Assembly: GCA_020796225.1 (NCBI GenBank)
Contig: CM036753.1
Span: forward strand, 7,892,501-7,956,500
Source: Arion vulgaris
Taxonomy: Eukaryota > Mollusca > Gastropoda > Stylommatophora > Arionidae
Length of the DNA stretch: 64,000 nt
Direction: 5' to 3'
Part shown: positions 41,795 to 53,830 of the stretch, piece after piece
Layout: each line of letters begins with the position of its first letter
Position numbering within the stretch: the stretch's first letter is position 1
The notes under the pieces: model-generated
Seen by the model: the letters and a program-made list of their open reading frames with translations, nothing else
What the model was told of the DNA's origin: nothing
The model's database searches: none
Translations under genes and position numbers: made by a program

Positions 41795-42265
41795 GGATAT
41801 GTTGGTTCACAGTCGCCTCAAGCCTAATATCCAGAGTCATTTTGGCACAATCCATGTGGCCGTCGGCGCTGCAACACTTGTGCTTATGTAATAATACCCG
41901 CACGGTGTCTTTTCCAAAGCCACGTTCGTTGTTGAAGACAGTTTCACGTGCGAGTCCGTAATATTATCTATGCCATTATCTGCAAGCGGTGCAACAAGGC
42001 CTATATTGGGGAAACCGGCAGGAGACTCAGTGACCGATTCGCCCAACACTTGCGCGATATACGCCAATGCTCTGTGACCCCTGTAGCTACCCATTTCAAT
42101 GATACTGGCCATTCAGGAGCTTGCGATGTCCAGGTCACAGCCATCCGATCATGTTCCTCTGATGATCGTAGTCGATTTGCTCTAGAGAATCGGTTGATTT
42201 CTTTGTATGGTACCTTGCGACCACGCGGCTCAACGTATTACATTCTTATGCTTCTAGTACTTTCT
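41795..42265 (+). pseudogene. Penelope-like linker and GIY-YIG endonuclease
   Basis: The linker with a cysteine cluster (GRRRCNTCAYV, about 41860-41890) is out of frame with both neighbours. The nuclease frame starts near 41948: IIYAIICKRCNKAYIGETGR (GIY-like IYAI and YIG), LSDRFAQHLRDI with the catalytic Arg region, VATHFNDTGHSG, and ALENRLISLYGTLRPRGS with the catalytic Glu. This domain makes the target-site nick. Domain length (about 100 residues) is normal. At least two frame changes separate it from the polymerase. Confidence 0.9.
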
Positions 42266-42487
42266 CTTCCCATGCTTTGTAATCTCTATGGTATATGTTG
42301 CATGTATTCAAGTTATATATTTACTAGATGTTTCATTGTTTCTTTTCCGTTCTATTTCTAGTTTTATGTGTTTTTTGTGTTACATTTATTTCGTTTTCGT
42401 TTTTATTCCAGATTTTCCTTAGATACGTTGGTATTTGGTCGTCCATTTGTGTTTCATTTTAATTTGTCACTCCTGTTTGTTCGTTTG

Positions 42488-42514
42488 TTGATAAAGGCCT
42501 TGTTGGTCGAAACG
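42488..42514 (+). other. Conserved stem-loop in Penelope tail, hammerhead-like
   Basis: ttgataa, then ggcc-ttgtt-ggtc stem-loop, then gaaacg. The layout recalls the conserved core of hammerhead ribozymes reported in Penelope-like elements (ctgatga, stem, gaaa), but c3 and g8 of the core are changed, so activity is unlikely. A minus-strand copy at 35384-35409 has gacc pairing with ggtc, a compensated stem. Weaker versions are at 23312-23340 and about 15806-15835. Confidence 0.45.
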
Positions 42515-42616
42515 TTGCTGTTTATCGTCACTGTTTCTGTATTTTGTAAAACTATAGTACTTTGTTTGTACGTGTTTCACTATTTACCAAGTTTTACTGC
42601 AGTCTTCCCCCTATTT

Positions 42617-42720
42617 TGATGTTGACCATAACATCTATCGTACGCTGAAGACGGTCACTGAAAAATACTCGCCCAACACAGTATTGTTACCCAATATACC
42701 TAGAGGTATAATACGGGTTA
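42617..42720 (+). mobile_element. SINE family B, 3' piece
   Basis: Contains tgatgttgacca, cactgaaaaata, caacacagtattgttaccc and caatatacctagagg. It completes the SINE interrupted at 40528, and the caatatacct end recurs at 49522-49531. Confidence 0.85.
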
Positions 42721-42721
42721 C

Positions 42722-45018
42722 TTTACTTTTATATTAGTGTCAAGTTATCTCAACAATGTTAACTTAATTTTTTACTTTACTTTTATATTAGTGTCAAGTT
42801 ATCTCAACAATGTTAACTTAATTTTTTACTTTACTTTTATATTAGTGTCAAGTTATCTCAACAATGTTAACTTAATTTTTTACTTCACTTTTATATTAGT
42901 GTCAAGTTATCTCAACAATGTTAACTTAATTTTTTACTTCACTTTTATATTAGTGTCAAGTTATCTCAACAATGTTAACTTAATTTTTTACTTCACTTTT
43001 ATATTAGTGTCAAGTTATCTCAACAATGTTAACTTAATTTTTACTTCACTTTATATTAGTGTCAAGTTATCTCAACAATGTTAACTTAATTTTTTACTTT
43101 ACATTTATATTAGTGTCAAGTTATCTCAACAATGTTAACTTAATTTTTTACTTTACTTTTATATTAGTGTCAAGTTATCTCAACAATGTTAACTTAATTT
43201 TTTACTTTACTTTTATATTAGTGTCAAGTTATCTCAACAATGTTAACTTAATTATTTACTTTACTTTTATATTAGTGTCAAGTTATCTCAACAATGTTAA
43301 CTTAATTTTTTACTTTACTTTTATATTAGTGTCAAGTTATCTCAACAATGTTAACTAATTTTTACTTCACTTTTATATTAGTGTCAGTTATCTCAACAAT
43401 GTTAACTAATTTTGTACTTCACTTTATATTAGTGTCAAGTTATCTCAACAATGTTAACTAATTTTTACTTCACTTTTATATTAGTGTCAAGTTATCTCAA
43501 CAATGTTAACTTAATTTTTTACTTTACATTTATATTAGTGTCAAGTTATCTCAACAATGTTAACTTAATTTTTACTTTACTTTATATTATGTCAAGTTAT
43601 CTCAACAATGTTAACTTAATTTTTTACTTTACATTTATATTAGTGTCAAGTTATCTCAACAATGTTAACTTAAATTTTTACTTCATTTTTATATTAGTGT
43701 CAAGTTATCTCAACAATGTTAACTTAATTTTTTACTTCACTTTTATATTAGTGTCAAGTTATCTCAACAATGTTAACTTAATTCTTTACTTCACTTTATA
43801 TTAGTGTCAAGTTATCTCAATAATGTTACTAATTTTTACTTCACTTTATATTAGTGTCAAGTTATCTCAACAATATTAACTTAATTTTTTACTTTACATT
43901 TATATTAGTGTCAAGTTATCTCAACAATGTTAACTTAATTTTTACTTTACTTTTATATTAGTGTCAAGTTATCTCACAATGTTAACTTAATTTTAACTTT
44001 ACTTTTATATTAGTGTCAGTTATCTCAACAATGTTACTTAATTTTTACTTTACTTTTATATTAGTGTCAAGTTATCTCAACAATGTTAACTTAATTTTTA
44101 CTTCACTTTTATATTAGTGTCAAGTTATCTTAACAATTTAACTTAATTTTTACTTCACTTTTATATTAGTTTCAAGTTATCTCAACAATGTTAACTAATT
44201 TTTACTTTCATTTATATTAGTTCAGTTATCTCAACAATGTTAACTTAATTTTTTACTTTACTTTTATATTAGTGTCAAGTTATCTCAACAATGTTAACTT
44301 AATTTTTTACTTTACATTTATATTAGTGTCAAGTTATCTCAACAATGTTAACTAATTTATTCATTTACATTTATATTAGTGTCAAGTTATCTCAAATGTA
44401 ACAATTTTCTTTCACATTTATATTAGTGTCAAGTTATCTCAACAATGTTAACTTAATTTTTACTTTACATTTATATTAGTTCAGTTATCTCAAAATGTTA
44501 CATTATTTTATTACTTTTATATTGTGTCAAGTTTCTCAACAATGTTAACTTAATTTTTTACTTTACTTTTATATTAGTGTCAAGTTATCTCAACAATGTT
44601 AACTTAATTTTTTACTTTACTTTTATATTAGTGTCAAGTTATCTCAACAATGTTAACTTAATTTTTTACTTTACTTTTATATTAGTGTCAAGTTATCTCA
44701 AAATGTTAACTTAATTTTTACTTACATTTATATTAGTGTCAAGTTATCTCAACAATGTTAACTAATTTTTTACTTTACTTTTATATTAGTGTCAAGTTAT
44801 TCAACAATGTTAACTTAATTTTTACTTTACTTTTATATTAGTTCAAGTTATCTCAATAATGTTAATAATTTTTACTTTACATTTATATTAGTTAAGTTAT
44901 CTCAACAATGTTAACAATTTTACTTTACATTTATATTAGTATCAAGTTATCTCAACTAATGTTAACTTAATTTTTACTTTACGTTTATATTAGTTCAAGT
45001 TATCTCAACAATGTTAAC
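42722..45018. repeat. 54-bp satellite, about 43 copies
   Basis: The unit has tttatattagtgtcaagtta, tctcaacaatgttaactta and a ttttttactttac stretch. It starts immediately after the SINE 3' end. Units at 42722-43330 are near identical. From about 43330 many units have one- or two-base losses in T-runs and elsewhere. Open as S-S-Y-L-N-N-V-N-L repeats, which are not protein. Confidence 0.96.
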
Positions 45019-45395
45019 TTAATAAATACAAAGAAAGTAACATATATGTAAATACGATTAACTTCCTTGTTCGGAATACAAAAGTGATTGAAGATATCTA
45101 TCAGTTGATTAGCATATCTAGGCACGTCCAGTCCCGACCACAATTAGATGTGAGATGTACATAGAGAACAGAACAAGACTATCGACAAGGTCTCAGTACT
45201 TGAAACTTTCAAACTCTGTCTCTTGTTATCCCATAAGACATTAGGGGACATTAATCTCTGTCATCTTAACACAACAATTCAATAAACTTCAGCGTGAGCG
45301 ATAGTTCATTGAGAACACAAGTAGGAAACCATGTCTACTTTATATGCTACATTTTAGTTTAGATAATTTAGTTTAGATAATTTAGTTTAGTCTGT
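45019..45395. other. Non-coding stretch
   Basis: No feature apart from three copies of a 14-bp ttagtttagataat unit at 45352-45391. Confidence 0.5.
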
Positions 45396-45835
45396 TGAGA
45401 GTCTCTGTGGTGTAGAGGTTAGTTGCGTGTCTCTCTTTTCAAAGGTACTCGGTTCGCTTCTTCGTGACGTCATCGAGATATTTTTCCAGAGATCTCTGAT
45501 CTCAGTGTAGGTGAGATTGAGTTCCTAGTCCTAACGAAGACGAACGATACATCGTATGTCCCGTGGTCATGTTAGCACGTAAAAGAACCCTTGGCAGTTC
45601 AAAATCGAGAGGAGCAGTTTGAAAAGCTGCTGCCCTGACAAAACTCACTGGAAAGATTTTAAATTAAATTCCTATAATATATTTTCACTATCGTCTAAAT
45701 CACATCGGGACCCTCGCCGGTGCTAAGGAGTTCGTGCATTGCAGTTGTAATCTTTCTGTGCAAGAAAGAGATCGGATCACACATGGCTACTCACCGAAGT
45801 GAATGATTATGGTATATCCAATCAACCAATCAATA
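45396..45835 (+). mobile_element. SINE family A
   Basis: The head is tRNA-like (ctctgtggtgtagaggtta, ggtactcggttcgc). The body has tttttccagagatctctga, gagttcctagtcct, ttggcagttcaaaatcgag, accctcgccggtgctaagg and actcaccgaag. The tail is accaatcaat. Confidence 0.88.
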
Positions 45836-46119
45836 TGTCAATTAGCTAATTGTCTTTAGTCTATTACCAAGAAGAACAATTCAGTCAGAAAACGATTTAC
45901 TGCATCAGAAAAATTGAAATATTGTAGTGTAATAAAACGTTGAACTGATGTACATAATAATAGAAGCTAGTTTCTTATTTATAAATTATTCTTGTCTTTC
46001 TGGAGTAGCCTTCAATCTTCGGTATATAAATTTCTATAGTATATAATATATATTATGCTCCTGGTCTCTCTTGGAGTAAATGCAATTATTTACATTTCTC
46101 CAACTAGTCCTGTTCTTGA
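45836..46119. other. Non-coding stretch
   Basis: AT-rich; nothing recognised. Confidence 0.5.
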
Positions 46120-46475
46120 CAGTCCCTCTCAATGTTCCATGTCTATTTCGAATTCTTTAACGTTCCCTTCTCCATATGTTCAGTTGTCTGTATTTCTAAT
46201 TGATCATTCTTGTAACGTTCCCTTCTCCATATGTTCAGTTGTCTGTATTTCAATTGATCATGTCGTTGTAAGTTCTCTAACTTTCATGTCGTTAACTTCT
46301 CTCCATATGTTCAGTTGTCATGTACTTTTCTAATTGATCATGTCGTTGTAACGTTCCTGTCTCCATATGTTCAGTTGTCTGTATTTTTCTTTAATTGATC
46401 ATGTCAGTTGTCACGTTCCCGTCTCCATATGTTCAGCTGTCTGTATTTTTTTCTAATTGATTATCTCACTGAATC
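46120..46475. repeat. 56-bp tandem repeat, about 6 copies
   Basis: The unit has ctccatatgttcagttgtc, tgtatttttctaattgatca and tgtcgttgtaacgttcc, with indels between copies. Confidence 0.88.
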
Positions 46476-46559
46476 TACTTTTGGTCATTCATATACTCTT
46501 TCAGACCATCATATAAATTATTCATATTGTACGGTTTATAATGTGGAAGTGTTGAATGA

Positions 46560-46835
46560 GGTGGTCAAGACACAGAGAAAACTTCTTGTCAATATCTGAA
46601 AGAGGCAGTAATCGGACATGTGATGAGAAAGGGAGGTTTAGAACACATTGTAACAACAGAAACAATCGAGAGGAGACGAGACAGAGGAAGACAGAGAGAG
46701 ACAATTTTGGATAAATTGATTTCATGTCACGGAAGAGGTCACCTCTGAGATGATATCAAACACCAGAGAAAGAAAATTGTGGAGATCCATGATCGCCTAC
46801 TCCAGTCGGCACGGCACCTGATGATGATGATATGA
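46560..46835 (+). mobile_element. LINE 3'-terminal fragment with gatgatgat tail
   Basis: Reads EAVIGHVMRKGGLEHIVTTE, then RRRDRGRQRETILDKLI and, after a shift, W-R-S-M-I-A-Y and S-R-H-G-T before a gatgatgatgatatgatg tail. It is the conserved C-terminal G-H-x-x-R block plus closing motif of a non-LTR ORF. Confidence 0.8.
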
Positions 46836-47257
46836 TGACGGTTTATAAATGAATTATCATTTAGATATTGAAATGTTGGGATAATTATTCTGATCGTTTC
46901 TTGTTTCTTAATCTTCGATTATAATCGTTTTTAGTTGATCAAATATTGATTTGACAATCACAGATTTAGTGAACTTGGTGATTGTGTTCTTGGGACTGGG
47001 GAAAAGAAAGATGGGATGGGCCCCAGTGCACTGATTTACCCAAGATAAACATTACCGTTAAGACGATCCTGTCAATAACTCAGATAACCCGCATACAGGA
47101 TGCAATCTGTTCAGTCGTCAATCATTGAGGTTATTCATCCAATTGTAAAGTTTGGTCCCTGGAAGTGGGGTCAAAAGGTCGTCTATAGTATGACTAATAA
47201 TCACTGACTTAAGAATCAAATATCATAAAGTATACGGCTGAACTACGCCTTCTCTTT
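46836..47257. other. Non-coding stretch
   Basis: No feature recognised. Confidence 0.5.
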
Positions 47258-47490
47258 GTTGCATGTCATCATGTTGTGATGTTCTTTGTTGCATGTAATA
47301 GTATTATGATGCTCTTTGTTGCATGTCATCATGTTATGATGCTCTTTGTTACATGTAATAATAGTATTATGATGCTCTTTGTTACATGTAATAATATTAT
47401 GATGCTCTTTGTTGCATGTAATATTTATGATGCTCTTTGTTGCATGTCATCATGTTGTGATGCTTCTTTGTTGTAAAGTCATCAGTTATG
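47258..47490. repeat. 30-bp minisatellite, about 8 copies
   Basis: Units of about 30 bp with gatgctctttgttgcatgt and aatcatgtta or aatagtatta. Confidence 0.92.
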
Positions 47491-47499
47491 ATGATATTT

Positions 47500-47640
47500 A
47501 AACATGCAACATTTCGAAGACTTGCGCTTGTTTCGTAACAGGGAAGACTACAGTAACACTATAATAAACAAGCAAAATTTCAAAAAGACTTACGCTTGTT
47601 ACGTCGTAACAGGGAGGCTGCAGTAACACTATAATAAAAA
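47500..47640. repeat. About 70-bp direct duplication
   Basis: Two copies sharing gacttgcgcttgtt or gacttacgcttgtt, gtaacagggaag and cagtaacactataataaa. gggaagactacagtaa resembles the end of the Penelope tail (gaagactgtagtaa), so this may be another tail relic. Confidence 0.7.
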
Positions 47641-47644
47641 GTAA

Positions 47645-48085
47645 AAGTTTCCTATAGGTTAGGTGCTTGTCTCTCGTAGAAAACTTACCAGATTCGCTTC
47701 CTGGTGGAGACACTTGGATATTTGTCCAGAGATTCATGATCTCAGTGTAGCTGAGATAGAGTTCCTAGTCCTATCGGAGACGGACTATAAAACGTAGGCT
47801 CCCTGTTCAATTTGAGCACTTTTAAGAACCCTTGGTAGTTCAAAATCGATAAGAGCAGGCTGGAAAGCCGCTGCCCATGCAAAATTCATTAGAAAAGATT
47901 AAAAATAAACTTTCTTTAAAATATCTTCACCATCTTAAAAATTACATCGAGGACTCTAGCTGGTGTTACGGAGCTCGTGCACAATAGCTGAGATCTTCCT
48001 GTGTAAGAAAGAGTTCGGAACACACATGATTACTCACCAAAGTGTAATGATGATGGTGCTATCAATAAAAAAAATAAAAGGTATG
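47645..48085 (+). mobile_element. SINE family A
   Basis: Contains tgtccagagattcatgatct, gagttcctagtcctatcgga, gttcaaaatcga, ggactctagctggtgttac, cttcctgtgtaagaaagag and a short atcaataaa tail. The head is degraded. Confidence 0.85.
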
Positions 48086-48774
48086 AAGTCACTTCACTTT
48101 ACATTTCTAGACCCTAGTGTGTAGGAGGTAGGAGTGTCAATTTCTTTGCTTGCGTTTGGAGCGTCGAGTGTGATATTTAACCCACAACCGCCTTATGTTG
48201 AAAGGTGAGAGCATACGCATTACCTTAATCTGTGCCACACTACCAGTCGTATATATCAAAAAGTAATTTATAAAGCAGAGATTAAAACTAAAATTACTTT
48301 TCGAATAAATACATCTTATCAATGAAAGCCCTTTTGGCAGAAAGTCTTTTTTTTCTCTTTCTTTATTGTGTAATAATATCTTATTTTCTGGAATGAAAAT
48401 TTGGTGTTTTTTTTCTGCGTAGAAAGTCTCAAATAATTATTTAAAAAAACAATGAATTTTACCAGATAAGAGTTTATGAAATGATCATGGAGATTGTTGA
48501 CTAAACAATAACTTTGACAAATGAAATAGTTCTTTGCGATTAATTTCTCAAAGTCTTTTTGTTTATTGGTTACAGGTCTGATGTCATAGCATTATGGGCA
48601 GAGCCATGTGTGCTCAGTCTCAGGCAACAAATATTTTTAGTCATCTTCTCTTTCCTCTTCTACCATCGAGCTATGCTGATGTACTGAAGAATATTTTGTA
48701 CAGAAATATTAGTTAGCCTTTTTCTTTGCTGCCTTTCAGTAATTTGCGATCAATACTAGCCATGTTTTATATTC
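48086..48774. other. Non-coding stretch
   Basis: About 690 bp without recognised features. Confidence 0.5.
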
Positions 48775-49545
48775 TACGTTGAGGTGTAGTGGTTAGGGAA
48801 CTTATCTCTTATGAGCAAAGTCCGGGTTCAGTTCCACAGTGGGAGTGGAATTATTTTTCCAACCTAACGTCTCTCAGATCGACCCAGTCTCAATTATGTG
48901 CCAAAAAATATTTGGGAAATAGAGGAGGCTGGCGTGATGTTAATCACATCAGCCGTCACATGTCAATACTAACCACATCAGCGTCCTCATATGTCAGATA
49001 TTAACCACATCAGCCCTCATATGTTAATATTAACCACATCAGCCCTCATATGTCGATATTAACCACATCAGTCCTCTTATGTCGATACTAACCACATCAG
49101 CCCTCATATGTCAACACTAACCACATCAGCGCTCATATGTCAATACTAACCACATCAGCCGTAACATGTCAATACTAACCACATCAGCCGTCATATAAGG
49201 ATACTAACCACATCAGCCCTCATATGTCGATATTAACCACATCAGCCCCATATGTTGATACTAACCACATCAGCCCTCATATGTCGATACTAGCCACATC
49301 AGCCCTCATATGTCAATACTAACCACATCAGACCTCATATGTCGATACTAACCACATCAGCCCTCATATGTCGACATTAACCACATCAGCCCTCATATGT
49401 CGACATTAACCACATCAGCCCTCATATGTCGACATTTACCACATTATCCTGATGAACCGATGTTAACCACACATCATCCCTCATGTGGCGATCACAAATT
49501 CGGACCTAGCGACATATTCCCCAATATACCTCACAGTAAGAAACC
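48775..49545 (+). mobile_element. SINE family B expanded by an internal array
   Basis: Head gttgaggtgtagtggttagg with B-box-like ccgggttcagttccac. The body has tctcagatcgacccagtctc and ggctggcgtgatgttaatca. An internal 28-bp array follows (48935-49440). The SINE 3' end (ccccaatatacctca) resumes after the array. Both flanks are preserved, so the array lies inside the SINE. Confidence 0.85.
48935..49440. repeat. 28-bp minisatellite inside a SINE, about 18 copies
   Basis: Units of about 28 bp (cctcatatgtcgatac then taaccacatcag). The single-copy SINE B has gatgctgaccacatcaccca at the corresponding place, which is the evident seed. Confidence 0.93.
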
Positions 49546-50332
49546 GATTTCTGAATTATTTTATTAAATATTGCACAGTAAAACATTTACTGTAGCAAGA
49601 ACTATCAAAATAAGTACAATCTTAACAAAACATACTACTGTTACTGTTACTACTTCTGCATACAAGACAAGACAATCAGACAACAATTCTCATTATTACT
49701 TCAGTGAAAACAATACTTAAAAAGTCGATAGTGACAGCAAATAGTTTGTGATTGCTTTAGTCAACTTTATATGTAACTTTAGTTACGGCTCGTGCTATCA
49801 ATCGTCACATTTCCTCTGTAGATAATGAAGACATTAAATTGGAAACAAATTGAACACCTCTTGGGAAATATCCCCCCATTTGTGCCAGATAGCGATCATT
49901 TATGCTCGTCAATTCTACGACAGACGCCATATTTTCTTTAGCTAAAAGTAATATTTTGTTAGAAAGTTATCATGTTTCAATATGTGGTTATATCATGAAT
50001 AAATCCATTTCGATTGGAGAATTTCGTGACACGTGACAATGTATTATTTATCATGGATGTCCTTCGATAATTTTAACTTTGCAAGACAAGTTTCAATATC
50101 TGATGTAAAAATCAAAGATATGCTGTCCAATTTTTTAAAATTATATAAAACTTTCTTCACGCTGCTATTGTTCTACTACTAATTACGCATCCTGTTTTGT
50201 TTCTTTCTATCACGATACATCTGTTTTTCTATTATTTCTTACTCAACATATAAGTGATGACTTCTTTATGATTTGTGCAAAGCGTTACTCGGTCTATCTC
50301 GCTTTATATAATTCTATTTCTTCTACTTGCAG
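49546..50332. other. Non-coding stretch
   Basis: About 790 bp, AT-rich, with no recognised features. Confidence 0.5.
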
Positions 50333-51395
50333 AAGTCGTTACTCAACCATTACTACTAGTACAAGTCGTTACTCAACCATCTATACTTGTACAAGTCGTT
50401 ACTCAACCATTACTACTAGTACAAGTCGTTACTCAACCATTTATACGCGTACAAGTCATTACTCAACCATTACTACTAGTACACGTCGTTACTCAACCAT
50501 CTCTACTTGTACAAGTCGTTACTCAACCATTACTACTAGTACAAGTCGTTACTCAACCATTACTACTAGTACAAGTCATTACTCAACCATTACTACTAGT
50601 ACAAGTCGTTACTCAACCATCTCTACTTGTACAAGTCATTACTCAACCATTACTACTAGTACAAGTCGTTACTCAACCATCTCTACTTGTGCAAGTCGTT
50701 ACTCAACCATTACTACTTGTGCAAGTCGTTCTCACCATTACTACTAGTACAAGTCGTTACTCAACCATTACTACTAGTATAAGTCGTTACTCAAGCATTA
50801 CTACTAGTACATGTCGTTACTCAACCATCTCTACTTGTACAAGTCGTTACTCAACCATCTCTACTTGTACAAGTCGTTACTCAACCATCTCTACTAGTAC
50901 AAGTCGTTACTCAACCATCTCTACTTGTACAAGTCGTTACTCAACCATCTCTACTAGTACAAGTCGTTACTTCACCATTTATACTTGTACAAGTCGTTAC
51001 TCAACCATCTCTACTTGTACACGTCGTTACTCAACCATCTCTACTTGTACAAGTCGTTACTCAACCATCTCTACTTGTACAAGTCGTTACTCAACCATTT
51101 ATACTTGTACAAGTCGTTACTCAACCATCTCTACTTGTACAAGTCGTTACTCAACCATCTCTACTTGTAAAAGTCGTTACTCAACCATTTCTACTAGTAC
51201 AAGTCGTTACTTCACCATTTATACTTGTACAAGTCGTTACTCAACCATCTCTACTTGTAAAAGTCTTTACTCAACCATTTCTACTAGTACAAGTCGTTAC
51301 TCAACCATCTCTACTTGTACAAGTCGTTACTCAACCATCTCTACTTGTACAAGTCGTTACTCAACCATTTCTACTTGTACAAGTCGTTACTCGAT
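50333..51395. repeat. 30-bp minisatellite, about 35 copies
   Basis: Units of 30 bp (acaagtcgttactcaaccat plus tactactagt or ctctacttgt). The left half mixes the two types; the right half is mostly the second. Decayed, irregular units extend to about 51690. Open frames of up to 404 codons are products of the repeat. Confidence 0.95.
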
Positions 51396-51690
51396 CTATC
51401 TCTTTATGTTATTATATCTGTTCTACTTGCAAAAAACGTTATTGAACCATTTATTCTGGTACAAGCCGTTACTTGGCCTATCTATTTAAACCATTCTGTC
51501 TTCTACTTATACAAGTCATTACTCAACCATTTCTTCTTGTACACGTCGTTACTTCGCATATCTGTATATGCTATTCTATCTCTACTAATTATATTAGTCG
51601 TTACTTAAACATTTCTAATTATACAAATCGTTACTTGACCTACCTCTACATGTTACTTGTTTTTCTACTTGTACCAGTCGTTACTTCCTT

Positions 51691-51884
51691 TAAGTGGTTG
51701 TCTGAGACTCCGTTAACTGGAGCTGTTGTTGTATTTGACTCTCAGTCGATACATCGACAGGTTTGAAATGGCAACTTACGGTATGAGTAAATGTCGTCTA
51801 TTAAAGTTTCCAACCTCCAGAGGCTTTAATGAATCTACACTGTTATGGACAGGTGGGTGTTATTTGTCAGTGAGAAGTCGGACA
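51691..51884. other. Short non-repetitive stretch
   Basis: An open frame continues through here, but no domain was recognised. Confidence 0.4.
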
Positions 51885-52213
51885 GGATTGCATCAACACC
51901 ATCTATCATCGGGGACAGGATTGCATAAACACCATCTATCATCGGGGACAGGATTGCATAAACACCATCTATCATCGGGGACAGGATTGCATCAACACCA
52001 TCTATCATCAGGGACAAGATTGCATCAACACCATCTATCATCGGGGACATGATTGCATCAACACCATCTATCATCGGGGACATGATTGCATCAACACCAT
52101 CTATCATCGGGGACATGATTGCATCAACACCATCTATCATCGGGGACATGATTGCATCAACACCATCTATCATCGGGGACAGGATTGCTTCAACACCATC
52201 TATCATCGGGGAG
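51885..52213. repeat. 33-bp minisatellite, 10 copies
   Basis: Units of 33 bp (gacaggattgcatcaacacc then atctatcatcggg). Variant blocks cluster: ggattgcataaac on the left, atgattgcatcaac on the right. Confidence 0.95.
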
Positions 52214-52314
52214 TTGGAGATGGATAAGAAACACGTCCTTCAGTTTCACGGCTACAGTCTGTTGGATGATGCCATTAAACATTGATATTTAATCTATACA
52301 GCGTTTTAATTCAT

Positions 52315-52456
52315 CTGGATTTGTCAGTTATACAAGCATATCTGGATTTGTCAGTTATACAAGCATATCTGGATTTGTCAGTTATACAAGCATATCTGGA
52401 TTTGTCAGTTATACAAGCATATCTGGATTTGTCAGTTATACAAGCATATCTGGATT
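52315..52456. repeat. 27-bp minisatellite, 5 copies
   Basis: Identical units of 27 bp (atctggatttgtcagttata then caagcat). Not related to the 27-bp satellite at 18-22 kb. Confidence 0.95.
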
Positions 52457-53154
<698 letters not shown>

Positions 53155-53214
53155 CTCTAGTCTTGTTTTGCCTTTTAGCTTCAGGTTTAAAAGGAGACAC
53201 CTACCATGAGCCTC

Positions 53215-53635
53215 TCTATGCACATTGTCTTTCTTTCTTTTCTGCAATCCTGGTTTGCCTCATAGCTTCAGGGTAAGAAGAGATTTCTAGAACGGCTTTT
53301 GTGTGCGCTTCATAAACAGTGTCTTTCGTCGCTTCTGTTATCTCTGACGTCCACCTTTAGCGTAGTCAGCCTTTTGCTTTGTACCCATTGTATCGGACCA
53401 ACATTGCTCTTTGAGGTGCATTGTCTGTTGGTAACCTGCTTATGTGGCCGAACCATTTAATGTGATGCTTCTTGTTAAAGTTCAGTACTGATGTTGTACC
53501 TACTATTTTCCTGATGTCTTCATTTCTCAACCAGTTTCTTCTTGTTACTCCCAGCATTCTGCTTAGACGCTTCATCTCTGTCGTGACTAGTTTTCTTCTA
53601 CCTTTTGACGTCAGCATCCAGGTTTTGCACTGATA
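53215..53635 (-). pseudogene. LINE family A reverse transcriptase C-terminus
   Basis: On the minus strand: MLTSKGRRKLVTTEMKRLSR, then MLGVTRRNWLRNEDIRKIVG, TTSVLNFNKKHHIKWFGHI, SRLPTDNAPQRAMLVRYNGY and KAKG. Downstream in another frame is T-K-D-T-V-Y-E-A-H-T-K-A, shared with the copy at 29680-30005. It is the reference copy that shows the 52-bp minisatellite at 1-2549 to be LINE coding sequence (LPTDSAPQRTMLLRYSGY). It has no catalytic motifs because only the end of the ORF is present. Confidence 0.9.
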
Positions 53636-53639
53636 GCAT

Positions 53640-53830
53640 AATGGGGAGAGAGAGAAAGATTGTGTTGAACAATGCTCTGTTTGTGTTCATTGTGTAAATC
53701 AGGACATTTTTGTCAGGTGTCCAAATCATTTAATCTGTTGTTCTTCTATGAATTATATGACTAGTTTTACATCCAGTATTCTTCTGACTTCTTTATTTCT
53801 AATTTCGTTTCTTATTGTCACATCTGATGA
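53640..53830 (-). pseudogene. Second LINE reverse transcriptase C-terminal fragment
   Basis: Minus strand reads SDVTIRNEIRNKEVRRILDV then EEQQIKWFGHLTKMS. It has the same W-F-G-H block as other non-LTR ORFs but a different sequence from family A. Confidence 0.7.

Larger units (their letters stand above)
40529..42616 (+). mobile_element. Penelope-like retroelement, 5'-truncated
   Basis: A 2088-bp insertion flanked by the 12-bp duplication tgatgttgacca (40517-40528 and 42617-42628), inserted in a SINE family B copy. It encodes a reverse transcriptase and a C-terminal GIY-YIG nuclease, the defining pair of endonuclease-bearing Penelope-like elements, and ends with a non-coding tail with a stem-loop at 42488-42514. 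Tails of related elements occur at 15365-15840, about 23090-23340 and 35290-35435. Confidence 0.92.
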
